In this document: positions 36,149 through 44,241 of the stretch, one piece after another
Position numbering within the stretch: position 1 is the stretch's first letter
Layout of the letters: every line of letters begins with the position of its first letter
DNA from: Prosthecobacter debontii
Lineage (GTDB): Bacteria; Verrucomicrobiota; Verrucomicrobiia; Verrucomicrobiales; Akkermansiaceae
Reading direction: 5' to 3'
NCBI GenBank assembly: GCA_945869465.1
Contig: CAMBPB010000009.1
Location: 1-61,855, forward strand
Length of the DNA: 61,855 nucleotides
The notes under the pieces: model-generated
Seen by the model: the letters and a program-made list of their open reading frames with translations, nothing else
Databases searched by the model: none
Told to the model about the DNA's origin: nothing
Made by a program: the position numbers and the translations under genes

Positions 36149-37348
36149 TCAGAAGAAGAATCTAAAGATGAGTTCGAGCGGTTCCTTGTCGTATTCCCTG
36201 CGCAGGGCGGGAGGCATCACGGGAATGCCGGCGTTGCGGATGGAGTTCAAGGTGAATCCTTTCTGGACCTCCCCGGTTGCCATGTCACCCACGAATTGGA
36301 CCGAACGGACCTTGCCGCCCGTTTCGACGAAAAACCTGACGGTGAGGAAACCCGGCGTGATGTAGTCGCGGTGGCGCACACAGTTGCGCTGCCATTCCTG
36401 TTCCACGGCGCGGCTGATGGCGGCCTGATAGCGGCCGAGCGGGGAATCGGCGACGTCGAGTGCGCTGCGGCCGGTGCGCGAAATCGATCCGGTGACCGCC
36501 GTTTTGCGTTGGAAGCCGCGGAATTGCGGCTCAGTCGAAGGTTTGGGTTTGGGGGCTTCCGCGGTTTCTTTCGGTGCGTCGGGCTTGGGCGTCGGGCGGG
36601 GTTCGGCGGCCGGGCGTGATTCCGGGGTGGGTTTGATTTCCTCATCCACCGCCACCTCGCGGGGAACCTGCACGTCCACCGGATTTGGACCCTCCAGCAG
36701 TTTTCCCTGAGGCGCGGCGGTGCTGGGGCGGCTTTCCGGGGCGGGGCGGTCGGATGGTTCCGATGCGGCCTGATCCATCGGAGGTGAGGGCTCCGGCGGA
36801 ACGGGTGCCGGAGGAGCGGGTGCCGGCGGAACGGGAGCCGGAGGAGCGGGCGGGGTCGGCGGCGGGTCGATCTCCGGCGGCGGGTTTGAGCTGCCCGCAA
36901 GACCGCCGTCCTGATAGGCGCTCTGGGTGGTTTCGATGTCCGTGTCGTCTTTGGGGGCGATGCCGGCCTGCGATGGCAGGGGTGGTGCGGCGGGGGCCGG
37001 CCTGCGATCACTGGTGGCCCGGGTCTCCCGTTCCCCGATGAACGCGGTGTTTTTCTCCGGCGGTGCGGCCTGATCCTCGGTGGTCCGGGCAAAACGCTTT
37101 TCCAGAAGCGGGGTGGCCGCGGCTATTTCCCCAGCTGCGTCGCTGGTGGCAGCCTCGGCAAAGATCGTCGCCATGGCCTCGCCAGGCGGCGCAGAATCGG
37201 GCATCGACTGCCGCCTCAACACCGCGGATTCAAGCGCGGCAAATCCGAGGGTTGCGATGATGGCGACATTCGCCAGCAATGAAAGCCCAAGCGCGATCAT
37301 CCACAGGTGACCGTCGCTGCGACGCGAGGAGGGAGCCAACGATTGCAT
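36149..37348 (-). CDS. TonB-like energy transducer, proline-rich
   Basis: 399 residues. A single N-terminal helix (MIALGLSLLANVAIIATLGF) anchors it in the inner membrane. Residues about 120-280 are a Pro/Ala-rich spacer with repeated PxPxP units that could span the periplasm. The C-terminal about 110 residues are TonB/TolA-like (QAAISRAVEQEWQRNCVRHRDYI, RFFVETGGKVRSV). The immediate exbB and exbD genes support the assignment. A GAGGA motif eight bases before the ATG at 37348 favours this start over the ATG at 37357. Confidence 0.85.
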   Translation of the reverse strand: MQSLAPSSRRSDGHLWMIALGLSLLANVAIIATLGFAALESAVLRRQSMPDSAPPGEAMATIFAEAATSDAAGEIAAATPLLEKRFARTTEDQAAPPEKNTAFIGERETRATSDRRPAPAAPPLPSQAGIAPKDDTDIETTQSAYQDGGLAGSSNPPPEIDPPPTPPAPPAPVPPAPAPPAPVPPEPSPPMDQAASEPSDRPAPESRPSTAAPQGKLLEGPNPVDVQVPREVAVDEEIKPTPESRPAAEPRPTPKPDAPKETAEAPKPKPSTEPQFRGFQRKTAVTGSISRTGRSALDVADSPLGRYQAAISRAVEQEWQRNCVRHRDYITPGFLTVRFFVETGGKVRSVQFVGDMATGEVQKGFTLNSIRNAGIPVMPPALRREYDKEPLELIFRFFF

Positions 37349-37454
37349 CGGGAACATCCTCAATCTTGCCGGGAAACCCTGCGGGCGCAATCCGGGAATT
37401 GGCCGGGGCCAACGGTTGCCACCAACCCTGTTGGAATCCGTCCCTCAGTCCGGC

Positions 37455-37814
37455 TCACGCGACCGCCTGCCAGCTCACTTCCTTGGCATCCTTCCACAGC
37501 TCCTCCAGCCCGTAATAGTCGCGCATTTCCTGGTGCATCACATGCACCATCACGTCGATGAAATCCAGAACCACCCAGCGGGAATCCGCCTTGCCTTCGC
37601 TATGAACGGGCTTGACCCCGAGCACTTCCTCGACTTTTTCCGCCACCTCGCGCAGGATCGCCCGAAGCTGCGGCATCGAGGTGCCCGAACACACCACCAT
37701 GAAATCCGTCAGGTTCGAAAGCCCGCGCATGTCCCAAATGCGGATGTTCTCCGCCTTGATGTCATCCGCCGCTTTCGCACACGCCTGGGCCAGTTCTTGT
37801 CCTTTGATCACCAT
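37455..37814 (-). CDS. rsfS: Ribosomal silencing factor RsfS (Iojap family)
   Basis: 119 residues from MVIKGQELAQACAKAADDIK. Conserved IWDMRGLSNLTDFMVVCSG, RWVVLDFIDVMVHVM and the tail RDYYGLEELWKDA are the Iojap/RsfS hallmarks. It binds ribosomal protein L14 and blocks subunit joining in starvation. A purine-rich GAGGGGAAA lies a few bases before the ATG. The longer frame to 37952 has no further homology. Confidence 0.93.
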   Translation of the reverse strand: MVIKGQELAQACAKAADDIKAENIRIWDMRGLSNLTDFMVVCSGTSMPQLRAILREVAEKVEEVLGVKPVHSEGKADSRWVVLDFIDVMVHVMHQEMRDYYGLEELWKDAKEVSWQAVA

Positions 37815-38039
37815 AAGATTTCCCCTCGGGGGGCGGCACCATAGTTCGGGCAACGCCTCGCACCAATCTAAAATCCGCACAACTTTCCACGCCAACACCC
37901 CCGGCCAGGTGACTCCCCGGCCAGCGGCGGAAATCCATTTTACCGCGCACACAATGCGCTCGTCTGGACTCTCCCAAAACTCCGCCCATCCTCAGAACAA
38001 ATGGCAAATGGCGTGGGATAAAATACGCGCAGCCTTAGC
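37815..38039. other. Intergenic stretch upstream of the mutase remnant
   Basis: About 225 bases between rsfS and the methylmalonyl-CoA mutase fragment. No coding or RNA feature is recognisable; a minus open frame that extends rsfS lacks homology. Confidence 0.35.
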
Positions 38040-38165
38040 CACATCCAAGACATCCCCGATCGCGTCAAACAATTCGAGGCTGCCGAAGGCCGCCGCCCGC
38101 GCAGCATGGTCGCCAAGATGGGTCAGGACGGCCACGACCGCGGCGCCAAAGTCGTCGCCACCGCC
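38040..38165 (+). pseudogene. Methylmalonyl-CoA mutase B12-binding domain remnant
   Basis: The plus strand reads [20 protein letters not shown], then [19 protein letters not shown]. The D-G-H-D-R-G box, whose His is the lower axial cobalt ligand, identifies the C-terminal cobalamin domain of methylmalonyl-CoA mutase. Only about 42 residues remain: there is no upstream TIM-barrel domain and the frame loses homology after ATA. It is a small fossil of a B12 enzyme. No intact mutase is in the window. Confidence 0.75.
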
Positions 38166-38235
38166 CAATACCATCCCCGGTCTCCCTCTCTTCCATCCAT
38201 CAGACCAAGGGCCACGCCAATTCCGCCTCGTCAGG

Positions 38236-38976
38236 TCAGACCATGTTGTGGAACTTTCCGCTGGTTTTTTCCGGCAGTTGCCCGCGCGCGCCAAACAATG
38301 CATTTACCATGGAACAACCGCTGCCGAGTTTGAACGATTCGGTGTAGCAGGTGATGAAACTGAAGCCGAGGGAATCCAGAATTTCATGGATTTCGTGAAA
38401 ACTGGTATGAGGCTCATCCGGGTCCGGAGAGAAAACGCATTCCACATAAATATATCGGATGTGTTTGCCTTCGAGCGATGCGAGCGCTCCATGAATCACG
38501 GGAATTTCATGACCTTCGACGTCGATCTTCAATAGATCGATTCTTGCCACGTTGTTTTCCTGGACGAAGGCGTCGAGTGTATCGAGTTCGATCTTGCAGG
38601 TGTTTGCGGAATCCTTGGCAATATGCAGGCTGTTGGCACCCGGATTCAGGGCCAACCCGATCATTGCCGTTTCACGTTTGTCACCGAAACCGAGATTGAA
38701 GCCTTTGATTTTCCTGAACTTCGACGTATTCACGCACAGGGCTGAGAACAGGTGGGGAACCGGCTCAAAAGTATAGACGTCCGCATCGGGGAAGGCATGT
38801 GCGAATCTCACCGCGGACTGCCCGAAGTTCCCTCCAACATCGAATACTGTGAGGATGGGATCGTCGGCGGTCAACCGGCCAAGATCATTTTCCAGATTGA
38901 TACCAATCGTGGATTTGTGGACAATCAGATAGCCGAGCGAGTCCGCGAACTTTCTTGTTAGATTCTTGAGGTTCAT
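38236..38976 (-). CDS. FkbM family SAM-dependent methyltransferase
   Basis: 246 residues from the ATG at 38976 ([15 protein letters not shown]). The Methyltransf_21/FkbM core has [17 protein letters not shown] (SAM binding), VYTFEPVP and [10 protein letters not shown]. It likely methylates a sugar or lipid-like acceptor. Its GC content is visibly lower than that of most neighbours, consistent with horizontal acquisition. A GTG at 39021 would add 15 residues; no ribosome-binding site distinguishes the two. Confidence 0.83.
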   Translation of the reverse strand: MNLKNLTRKFADSLGYLIVHKSTIGINLENDLGRLTADDPILTVFDVGGNFGQSAVRFAHAFPDADVYTFEPVPHLFSALCVNTSKFRKIKGFNLGFGDKRETAMIGLALNPGANSLHIAKDSANTCKIELDTLDAFVQENNVARIDLLKIDVEGHEIPVIHGALASLEGKHIRYIYVECVFSPDPDEPHTSFHEIHEILDSLGFSFITCYTESFKLGSGCSMVNALFGARGQLPEKTSGKFHNMV

Positions 38977-38989
38977 CTGGTTTGCTGTT

Positions 38990-39327
38990 TTGAATAGTCG
39001 TCGGCGAGTGTAACTCCCCACACTGAATTACCAAGAATTTTCTTGCCCGGTGTGATTGGCGGGAGCGGGATGACGGCTCGCTGGTGAGCGGCAGACAGAT
39101 GTTTGTTAGTCCAAGGGACCGCGATTCGCCACACTTGCCGGCGCAAGGGGTGCCATGGGAATGCGGCCACGCCACCCCCACCTTGTCATTTCTTTCGCGG
39201 GCGAGTCTTGATACTCTTCTTTCGCGGGCGAGTCTTGATACTCGCGGTCCGGGCGAGTCTTGATACTCTTCTTTCGCGGGCGAGTCTTGAGACTCGCGGT
39301 CCGGGCTTCCCGCATTAGATTTCCGGC
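38990..39327. repeat. Intergenic region with a palindromic tandem repeat
   Basis: Within 39189-39306 the unit CGGGCGAGTCTTGATACTC occurs four times. The units are joined alternately by TTCTTTCG and GCGGTC linkers, and the last copy reads GAGTCTTGAGACTC, a perfect 14-base palindrome. The others form imperfect GAGT/ACTC hairpins. Spacing is too short and irregular for a CRISPR. The stretch before it (to 39188) has no recognisable feature. Confidence 0.7.
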
Positions 39328-40311
39328 ATGACTCCCGAGTTCAAACAATTGGTTTTCAAACAAGCGGGCAATCCGGCGGAGGTGCTTGAAGTGGTGCCGT
39401 TTGATCCGCGTGAGCCGGCAAGCGGCGAGGTGCTGGTCCGGATTCTGGCCGCACCGATCAATCCGGCGGATCTCAACACGATCGAAGGGACTTATGGGGT
39501 GAAACTCACGTTGCCCGCCGTGCCCGGCATCGAGGGGTGCGGGGTGGTGGCGGCCAGCGAAGCGGGCGATTTCCAGGTCGGGGACGAGGTGATTTTCATC
39601 CGCCGTGCGGCGACCTGGGCCACTCACACGACGGTTCCGGCGGATTCGTTGTTCAAGCTCCCGCAAGGCATCGATCCGGTGCAGGCGGCGATGCTCAAGG
39701 TGAATCCGGCCACCGCTTGGCGTCTGCTGGATGGCTTTGAAACGCTAGGGAAAGGTGACTGGATCGTGCAGAATCTCGGCAATTCCGCCGTCGGCCGCTG
39801 CGTGATCCAACTGGCCCGCGACCTGGGCATCCGCACGATTTCCTTCGTCCGGCGCGCCGATGTGATCGAACCACTCCGCGAGCTGGGTGGCGACGAGGTT
39901 TTCACCGATGACGACGAGGGGTTGGCTGCCGCGAAGGCCGCTCTTGGCGGGGCAAACGCGGCGCTCGCATTCAATGCGGTCGGCGGCGAGAGCGCCTTGC
40001 GCTTGATGAAACTGTTGCGCGAAAGCGGGACCCACATCACCTACGGGGCGATGGCCCGCAAGCCGGTCACCGTGCCGAACGGCCTGCTCATTTTCCGCGA
40101 TATCCAGGTGCGCGGGTTGTGGGTCACGCGCTGGCTGGAAAACTCAACAGCGGCGGAAGTTCAGGCGCTGTATCAGGATCTTGCGCAGCGGGTCGCGGCG
40201 GGGCGGCTGGTCCAGCCGGTGGCTGGCTTGTTTGCGCTGGAAGCGTTCCAAGCCGCGCTGGCGGGATTGGAAGTGCCGGGGCGAACTGGAAAGGTGTTGT
40301 TTAGGCCGTGA
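39328..40311 (+). CDS. Zinc-free MDR oxidoreductase, trans-2-enoyl reductase-like
   Basis: 327 residues of the medium-chain dehydrogenase/reductase type. The N-terminal GroES-like half has AAPINPADLNTIEG and GIEGCGVV. The Rossmann half has NSAVGRCVIQLARDLG, the NAD(P)H loop, plus the ISFVRR strand. The NPAD motif and lack of structural zinc cysteines fit the MECR-like 2-enoyl thioester/quinone reductase branch. It is probably an NADPH-dependent reductase of enoyl thioesters or quinones. It converges with rseP across nine bases. Confidence 0.8.
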   Translation: MTPEFKQLVFKQAGNPAEVLEVVPFDPREPASGEVLVRILAAPINPADLNTIEGTYGVKLTLPAVPGIEGCGVVAASEAGDFQVGDEVIFIRRAATWATHTTVPADSLFKLPQGIDPVQAAMLKVNPATAWRLLDGFETLGKGDWIVQNLGNSAVGRCVIQLARDLGIRTISFVRRADVIEPLRELGGDEVFTDDDEGLAAAKAALGGANAALAFNAVGGESALRLMKLLRESGTHITYGAMARKPVTVPNGLLIFRDIQVRGLWVTRWLENSTAAEVQALYQDLAQRVAAGRLVQPVAGLFALEAFQAALAGLEVPGRTGKVLFRP

Positions 40312-40319
40312 GGCCGGCT

Positions 40320-41738
40320 TCAATCCTCGGAGAAGACGATCTTGCCGCCGCCCTCAGGGCCGCGGCCGAACTTGTCGCCAATGTCCTTGCTGGTGACGAA
40401 GAGCATCAGGGAAATGAGGGCAAGGGCGCAGGCGGTTTGGAGGACTTCCAGGGGCTTGGCCTTGACTGGCCGGCCGAAGATTTTTTCGAGGATCGCCAGG
40501 GTGATGTGGCCGCCGTCCAGCACCGGAAAAGGCAGCATGTTGAGCACGGCGAGGTTGACGTTGAACAGCACCATGAAAGCGAGGACCATCCGCCAGCCGT
40601 TTTCCAATTGCAGCAGGTCATAGATCAGCGAACCGATACCGACCGGGCCGCTGAGATGCCCGACCCCGATGCTGGAGTCCGGAGCGGCCACCCGGTTGAT
40701 GGTGGTCCACATCATCCGCAAACTGTCGGAAACCTGCTGGAAGGGACCCGGGTGGACGATTTCCCGGTTCTGAAACGGTGCCGGATAAAAAGCGAGGCCC
40801 AACATCGGCCCCTTGCCAGCGGGCAATTTGGGGACCACCGGAGTGGCGGTGAGGCTGAGGGGTTTGCCATGGCGGATGATCTCAAACTCAAGCGCCTGGG
40901 TTCCGGCCGCTTTGATGAATGCCACGGCGGTTTCACTATCGATGAACTTTTGGCCGTTCATTGAAACGAGCGTATCGCCGGACTTGAATCCGGCTTTCTC
41001 GGCGGGGCTTCCCTTGACGATGCCGCCGAGTTCGAGGTGATCGAATTCCGGGCCGATGCCAACCTGCCGCAAGCCGCCGCGTTGGAACCATTTGGTCTTC
41101 TCGGTTTCGAATTCGGACACGAGTTTGAGTGGTTCGGCTTGCCCTTTGCGCTCGACGGTGAACTCGATCTGCTTGCCTTTGCTGAGAATGATTCCTTCGA
41201 CAATGCTATCCAACGATCCGGCAAAGCCGTTCACGGGCGCGCCATTGATTTGCGTGATCTTGTCGCCGGTGAGGAATCCCGCTTTGGCTGCGGGGCTGTC
41301 TTCAAGGACTGCGCCCACGACTTGACTGGGGATGAAATCCGCGGGTTTTCCCACCTGCCACACGAGGGCGGCGGAAAGCAAGGCCAGCAGCATCGAGAAC
41401 AACGGCCCGGCGAAGGCGACGATGATCTTGTCCAGCGGGCTGATTGGCGGCAGCGTTTTGGCCGGCCTTTCGCCGCCTTCGAGGGCTTCCATCGGGGCCA
41501 TTTGCGGCAAGGCGACGAAGCCACCGAAGGGAAGCCAGCCAAGGCCGTATTGCACGCCATTAATGGTTTTGCTCCAGATCGGTTTTCCGAACCAGATCTG
41601 GAATCGGTCGATCTGCAAGCCGCGCCACTTGGCGGCCCAGAAGTGGCCGAGCTCGTGGACGAAGATGATGATGTTGAAGAGCGTCACGACGACGAGGAGC
41701 AACAAAATCACTTGAAGAATGGTGGCGAGCATGGTCAT
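40320..41738 (-). CDS. rseP: RseP site-2 metalloprotease (M50)
   Basis: 472 residues. The first membrane helix carries the zinc motif HELGH (FVHELGHFWAAK). Two PDZ-like domains follow in the central periplasmic part (DKITQINGAPVNGFAG; GDTLVSMNGQKFID). The later membrane segment has the second metal site NMLPFPVLDGGH. It performs intramembrane proteolysis of anti-sigma factors or signal peptide remnants. Two closely spaced ATGs (41738 and 41732) are equally good starts. Confidence 0.93.
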   Translation of the reverse strand: MTMLATILQVILLLLVVVTLFNIIIFVHELGHFWAAKWRGLQIDRFQIWFGKPIWSKTINGVQYGLGWLPFGGFVALPQMAPMEALEGGERPAKTLPPISPLDKIIVAFAGPLFSMLLALLSAALVWQVGKPADFIPSQVVGAVLEDSPAAKAGFLTGDKITQINGAPVNGFAGSLDSIVEGIILSKGKQIEFTVERKGQAEPLKLVSEFETEKTKWFQRGGLRQVGIGPEFDHLELGGIVKGSPAEKAGFKSGDTLVSMNGQKFIDSETAVAFIKAAGTQALEFEIIRHGKPLSLTATPVVPKLPAGKGPMLGLAFYPAPFQNREIVHPGPFQQVSDSLRMMWTTINRVAAPDSSIGVGHLSGPVGIGSLIYDLLQLENGWRMVLAFMVLFNVNLAVLNMLPFPVLDGGHITLAILEKIFGRPVKAKPLEVLQTACALALISLMLFVTSKDIGDKFGRGPEGGGKIVFSED

Positions 41739-41911
41739 GGGTGCTTGAAGAGGATGCTTGGAGAACTGCGGTATCTTAGCGTCACCGGACATTCCGGCAA
41801 GTTCATTAAATTTCCGGGTCGGCGTGCGGCACCCGCATGGCGCGTTGAAACTCACCGGGCGGACCGGCGTGCCGGTAGTTCGCCACTCGCATCGCGAGCG
41901 AACGGGAGCAA

Positions 41912-42094
41912 GTGAAACTCAAAAGCCTCGCGCTCGAACTCGCCGAGGCTGGAAAAACGCCGGGCCTCACCGTCGAAATCGCCGGCAAGCGGATCGCCGT
42001 GACACAGGATGTCACGGCGCGGCGGATGATGATCCGCTTTCCACAAGCAGTCGTGCTCGCCGCCGGCGGGTCCATCGAGATCCGAATCCGTTGA
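41912..42094 (+). CDS. Small conserved-looking protein of 60 residues
   Basis: GTG start at 41912 with GGGAG five bases upstream. The protein starts MKLKSLALELAEAGKTPGLT and has two short strand-like stretches rich in Val, Ile and Arg, ending in SIEIRIR. Codon third positions look coding. No family is recognised. It lies between rseP and the phosphatase on its own strand. It could be a small DNA- or RNA-binding or adaptor protein, but that is a guess. Confidence 0.5.
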   Translation: MKLKSLALELAEAGKTPGLTVEIAGKRIAVTQDVTARRMMIRFPQAVVLAAGGSIEIRIR

Positions 42095-42173
42095 CCGCGG
42101 AGGCCGAAAAACCGGCGGGTCTCCGCTGCCGAAGCTTGCTTCCTAGCCCACAAGCGCGGAAAAACCGCGTGCC

Positions 42174-43535
42174 ATGCGCCTTGCCGTTCTGAACATCGTC
42201 GGACTTTCGGAGTCCTTGCTGGGTCCCCACCTGCCGGGCCTCACGGCCTTTGCCGGGAAACACGGCCTGCAATCCTACGCCCCGGCCTTTCCCGCGGTGA
42301 CCTGCACGGCGCAATCCTCAATCGTCACCGGCACCCCGCCCGCCCACCACGGCATCGTGGCCAACGGCTGGTATGACCGCGAGTCCGCCGAAGTTAGATT
42401 CTGGAAACAAAGCAACCACATCGTGCGCGGCGAAAAACTCTGGGACAAGCTGCGCCGCGAAATCCCCGGCTTCACCTGCGCCAAGCTGTTCTGGTGGTAC
42501 AACATGCATTCCAGCGCGGATTTTTCCATCACCCCGCGCCCGCTCTATCCGGCGGACGGACGCAAGGTGTTCGACGTCCACACCCAGCCGATGCCCATGC
42601 GCGACGAGTTGAAGCGCGACCTCGGCGAGTTCCCCTTCCGCGCCTTCTGGGGACCGGCCGCCGGCATCGAATCGTCCGAGTGGATCGCCGCCTCCGCGAA
42701 ATGGGTGGAGGAAAAACACTCGCCCACCCTCAGCCTCGTCTATCTACCACACCTCGATTACCCGCTGCAAAAGGATGGCCCGCTCGCGCCTAACATTCCT
42801 GCCGAACTGGAAAAAATCGACCGCGTCGCCACCGATCTCATCCGCTTCTACGAATCCCGCGGCGTCCGCGTGATCATCCTTTCCGAATACGGCATCTCTC
42901 CCGTCACCCGGCCGATCCACCTGAACCGCCTGTTCCGCGACAAAGGCTGGCTGCTGCTTAAGGACGAACTCGGCCGCGAAACGCTCGATTACGGCGGATC
43001 CCGCGCCTTTGCCGTCGCCGACCACCAGATCGCCCATGTGTATGTGAACGATCCCTCGATCCTCGACGAGGTCCGCAGTTTGTTAGTAAACACGCCGGGC
43101 ATCGATGAGATCCGCGTCCCGCGGGATTCCTGGGGCTCCGGTCCCGGCACCGAACGCGCTGGGGATTTCATCGCCATCGCCGTGCCGGATGCCTGGTTCA
43201 CCTATTACTTCTGGCAAAACGATGCGGTCGCGCCGGATTTCGCCCGCACCATCGATATCCACCGCAAACCCGGCTACGATCCCTGCGAACTCTTCATCGA
43301 TCCCACGCTCAAACTGCCGCAGCTGGAAATCGCCGGATTCCTGCTCAAGAAAAAACTCGGCCTGCGCGGGCTGTTGGAGGTGATCCCGCTCGACGCCACG
43401 CTCGTCAAAGGCTCGCACGGCCGCGACCACGTCGCCGCCAGCGAACGCCCGGTCCTGTTAGGATCGCGCCATCCCGTCTCCAGCGCGGAGGACGTGCATC
43501 AGGCGATTATTGATGCCGTGGTCGGAATCAGTTGA
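42174..43535 (+). CDS. Alkaline phosphatase superfamily enzyme (nucleotide pyrophosphatase-like)
   Basis: 453 residues. The nucleophile Thr lies in PAVTCTAQSSIVTG, and HHGIVANGWYDR follows. The fold of the alkaline-phosphatase/phosphodiesterase family is completed by LVYLPHLDYPL, SEYGIS and a late GSHGRDH that provides metal-binding His and Asp. It hydrolyses a phosphomonoester or diester. The substrate cannot be told. Homologues exist in the ebo gene group, but the other ebo genes are not beside it here. No signal peptide is evident. Confidence 0.8.
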   Translation: MRLAVLNIVGLSESLLGPHLPGLTAFAGKHGLQSYAPAFPAVTCTAQSSIVTGTPPAHHGIVANGWYDRESAEVRFWKQSNHIVRGEKLWDKLRREIPGFTCAKLFWWYNMHSSADFSITPRPLYPADGRKVFDVHTQPMPMRDELKRDLGEFPFRAFWGPAAGIESSEWIAASAKWVEEKHSPTLSLVYLPHLDYPLQKDGPLAPNIPAELEKIDRVATDLIRFYESRGVRVIILSEYGISPVTRPIHLNRLFRDKGWLLLKDELGRETLDYGGSRAFAVADHQIAHVYVNDPSILDEVRSLLVNTPGIDEIRVPRDSWGSGPGTERAGDFIAIAVPDAWFTYYFWQNDAVAPDFARTIDIHRKPGYDPCELFIDPTLKLPQLEIAGFLLKKKLGLRGLLEVIPLDATLVKGSHGRDHVAASERPVLLGSRHPVSSAEDVHQAIIDAVVGIS

Positions 43536-43559
43536 TGATTCTGTGAGAAACCGTTCGCA

Positions 43560-43773
43560 AATCCACGTGAACCACGGCAGCAGCCCCGCCTTCCGGCCTA
43601 GGTTCCCACCGCGGTTCCACCGCTTCCACGCGGCGGCCCGCCGCCGCTTGCGCGGCGGCGTTCCCCTACGCCAGGCCTTCACGAGGCCCGGCGTAGGAGG
43701 ACTCGACGTTGGTCCGAGGGCAAGATGCCGGCGCCACGATGGCGACATCCTTGCCGGGCGTTCCACCCAGCGG
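43560..43773. repeat. GC-rich intergenic region with inverted repeats
   Basis: CTACGCCAGGCCT (43666-43678) pairs with AGGCCCGGCGTAG (43684-43696) with one mismatch, forming a strong hairpin. Upstream, overlapping GCCGC/GCGGC arms (about 43632-43659) form further stems. It lies between convergent genes and could terminate both or be a dispersed repeat. Confidence 0.5.
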
Positions 43774-44241
43774 TCACAAAAACCGATCGAGGATCCTGCG
43801 GCTGGCGGCATCGAGGCCGAGCGGGTTGCGGATCAGGAATTGAATGCCTCGGCTGTCCATGATCAACAGCGTCGGCGGGGCCAGCCGCCGGATGTCCTCC
43901 TCGGCATTGAGCACCAGGGTGGTGGCGCCGCGATCCGTCTCGACGCACCAGGTGCAGGGCGTGGCAAAACCCGAGACGCTGCAGACCCGTTGGATGACCG
44001 GTATGAATTCCCTGCCGTGCAGTTCCTCTTCGATCAGGCGGCGGGCTGGCTCCGGCAATCCATCCAGGCCCGGGATCCACGCCACCTCTTTGCCGTCGCG
44101 GGTCATCAAGGCGATGCCCACTCCGGGTGAGGTGATAGGAAACGCTCTCACAGGTTCCACATCCACGTGATCGATGCCGTCGGTGCCGGTGAATACGAGT
44201 TGTCCGAAGGCGTTGCGGTGAAGTTGTAAATCCCCGGTCAT
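43774..44241 (-). CDS. DUF1854 protein associated with cyanophycin loci
   Basis: 155 residues. The order of segments (LVFTGTDGIDHVDVEPVRAFP; HGREFIPVIQRVCSVSGF; LNAEEDIRRLAPPTLLIMDSR; C-terminal LDAASRRILDRFL) corresponds to DUF1854, a small protein found with ABC transporters at cyanophycin synthetase loci. No catalytic motif is evident. Its start overlaps the ABC transporter stop by four bases, so they form an operon. Confidence 0.8.
   Translation of the reverse strand: MTGDLQLHRNAFGQLVFTGTDGIDHVDVEPVRAFPITSPGVGIALMTRDGKEVAWIPGLDGLPEPARRLIEEELHGREFIPVIQRVCSVSGFATPCTWCVETDRGATTLVLNAEEDIRRLAPPTLLIMDSRGIQFLIRNPLGLDAASRRILDRFL

Noticed and set aside
39189..39306. CRISPR array
   Set aside because: Units are 19 bases with linkers of 6-8 bases, no spacer diversity, and no cas genes nearby.
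41758..42192. 144-codon plus frame upstream of the phosphatase gene
   Set aside because: Arg/His-rich translation typical of an out-of-frame read; it overlaps the better-supported 60-codon frame.
42174..43535. Member of an ebo metabolite cluster
   Set aside because: The phosphatase resembles the nucleotide pyrophosphatase of ebo groups, but no TatD, UbiA or dehydroquinate synthase-like genes are beside it.
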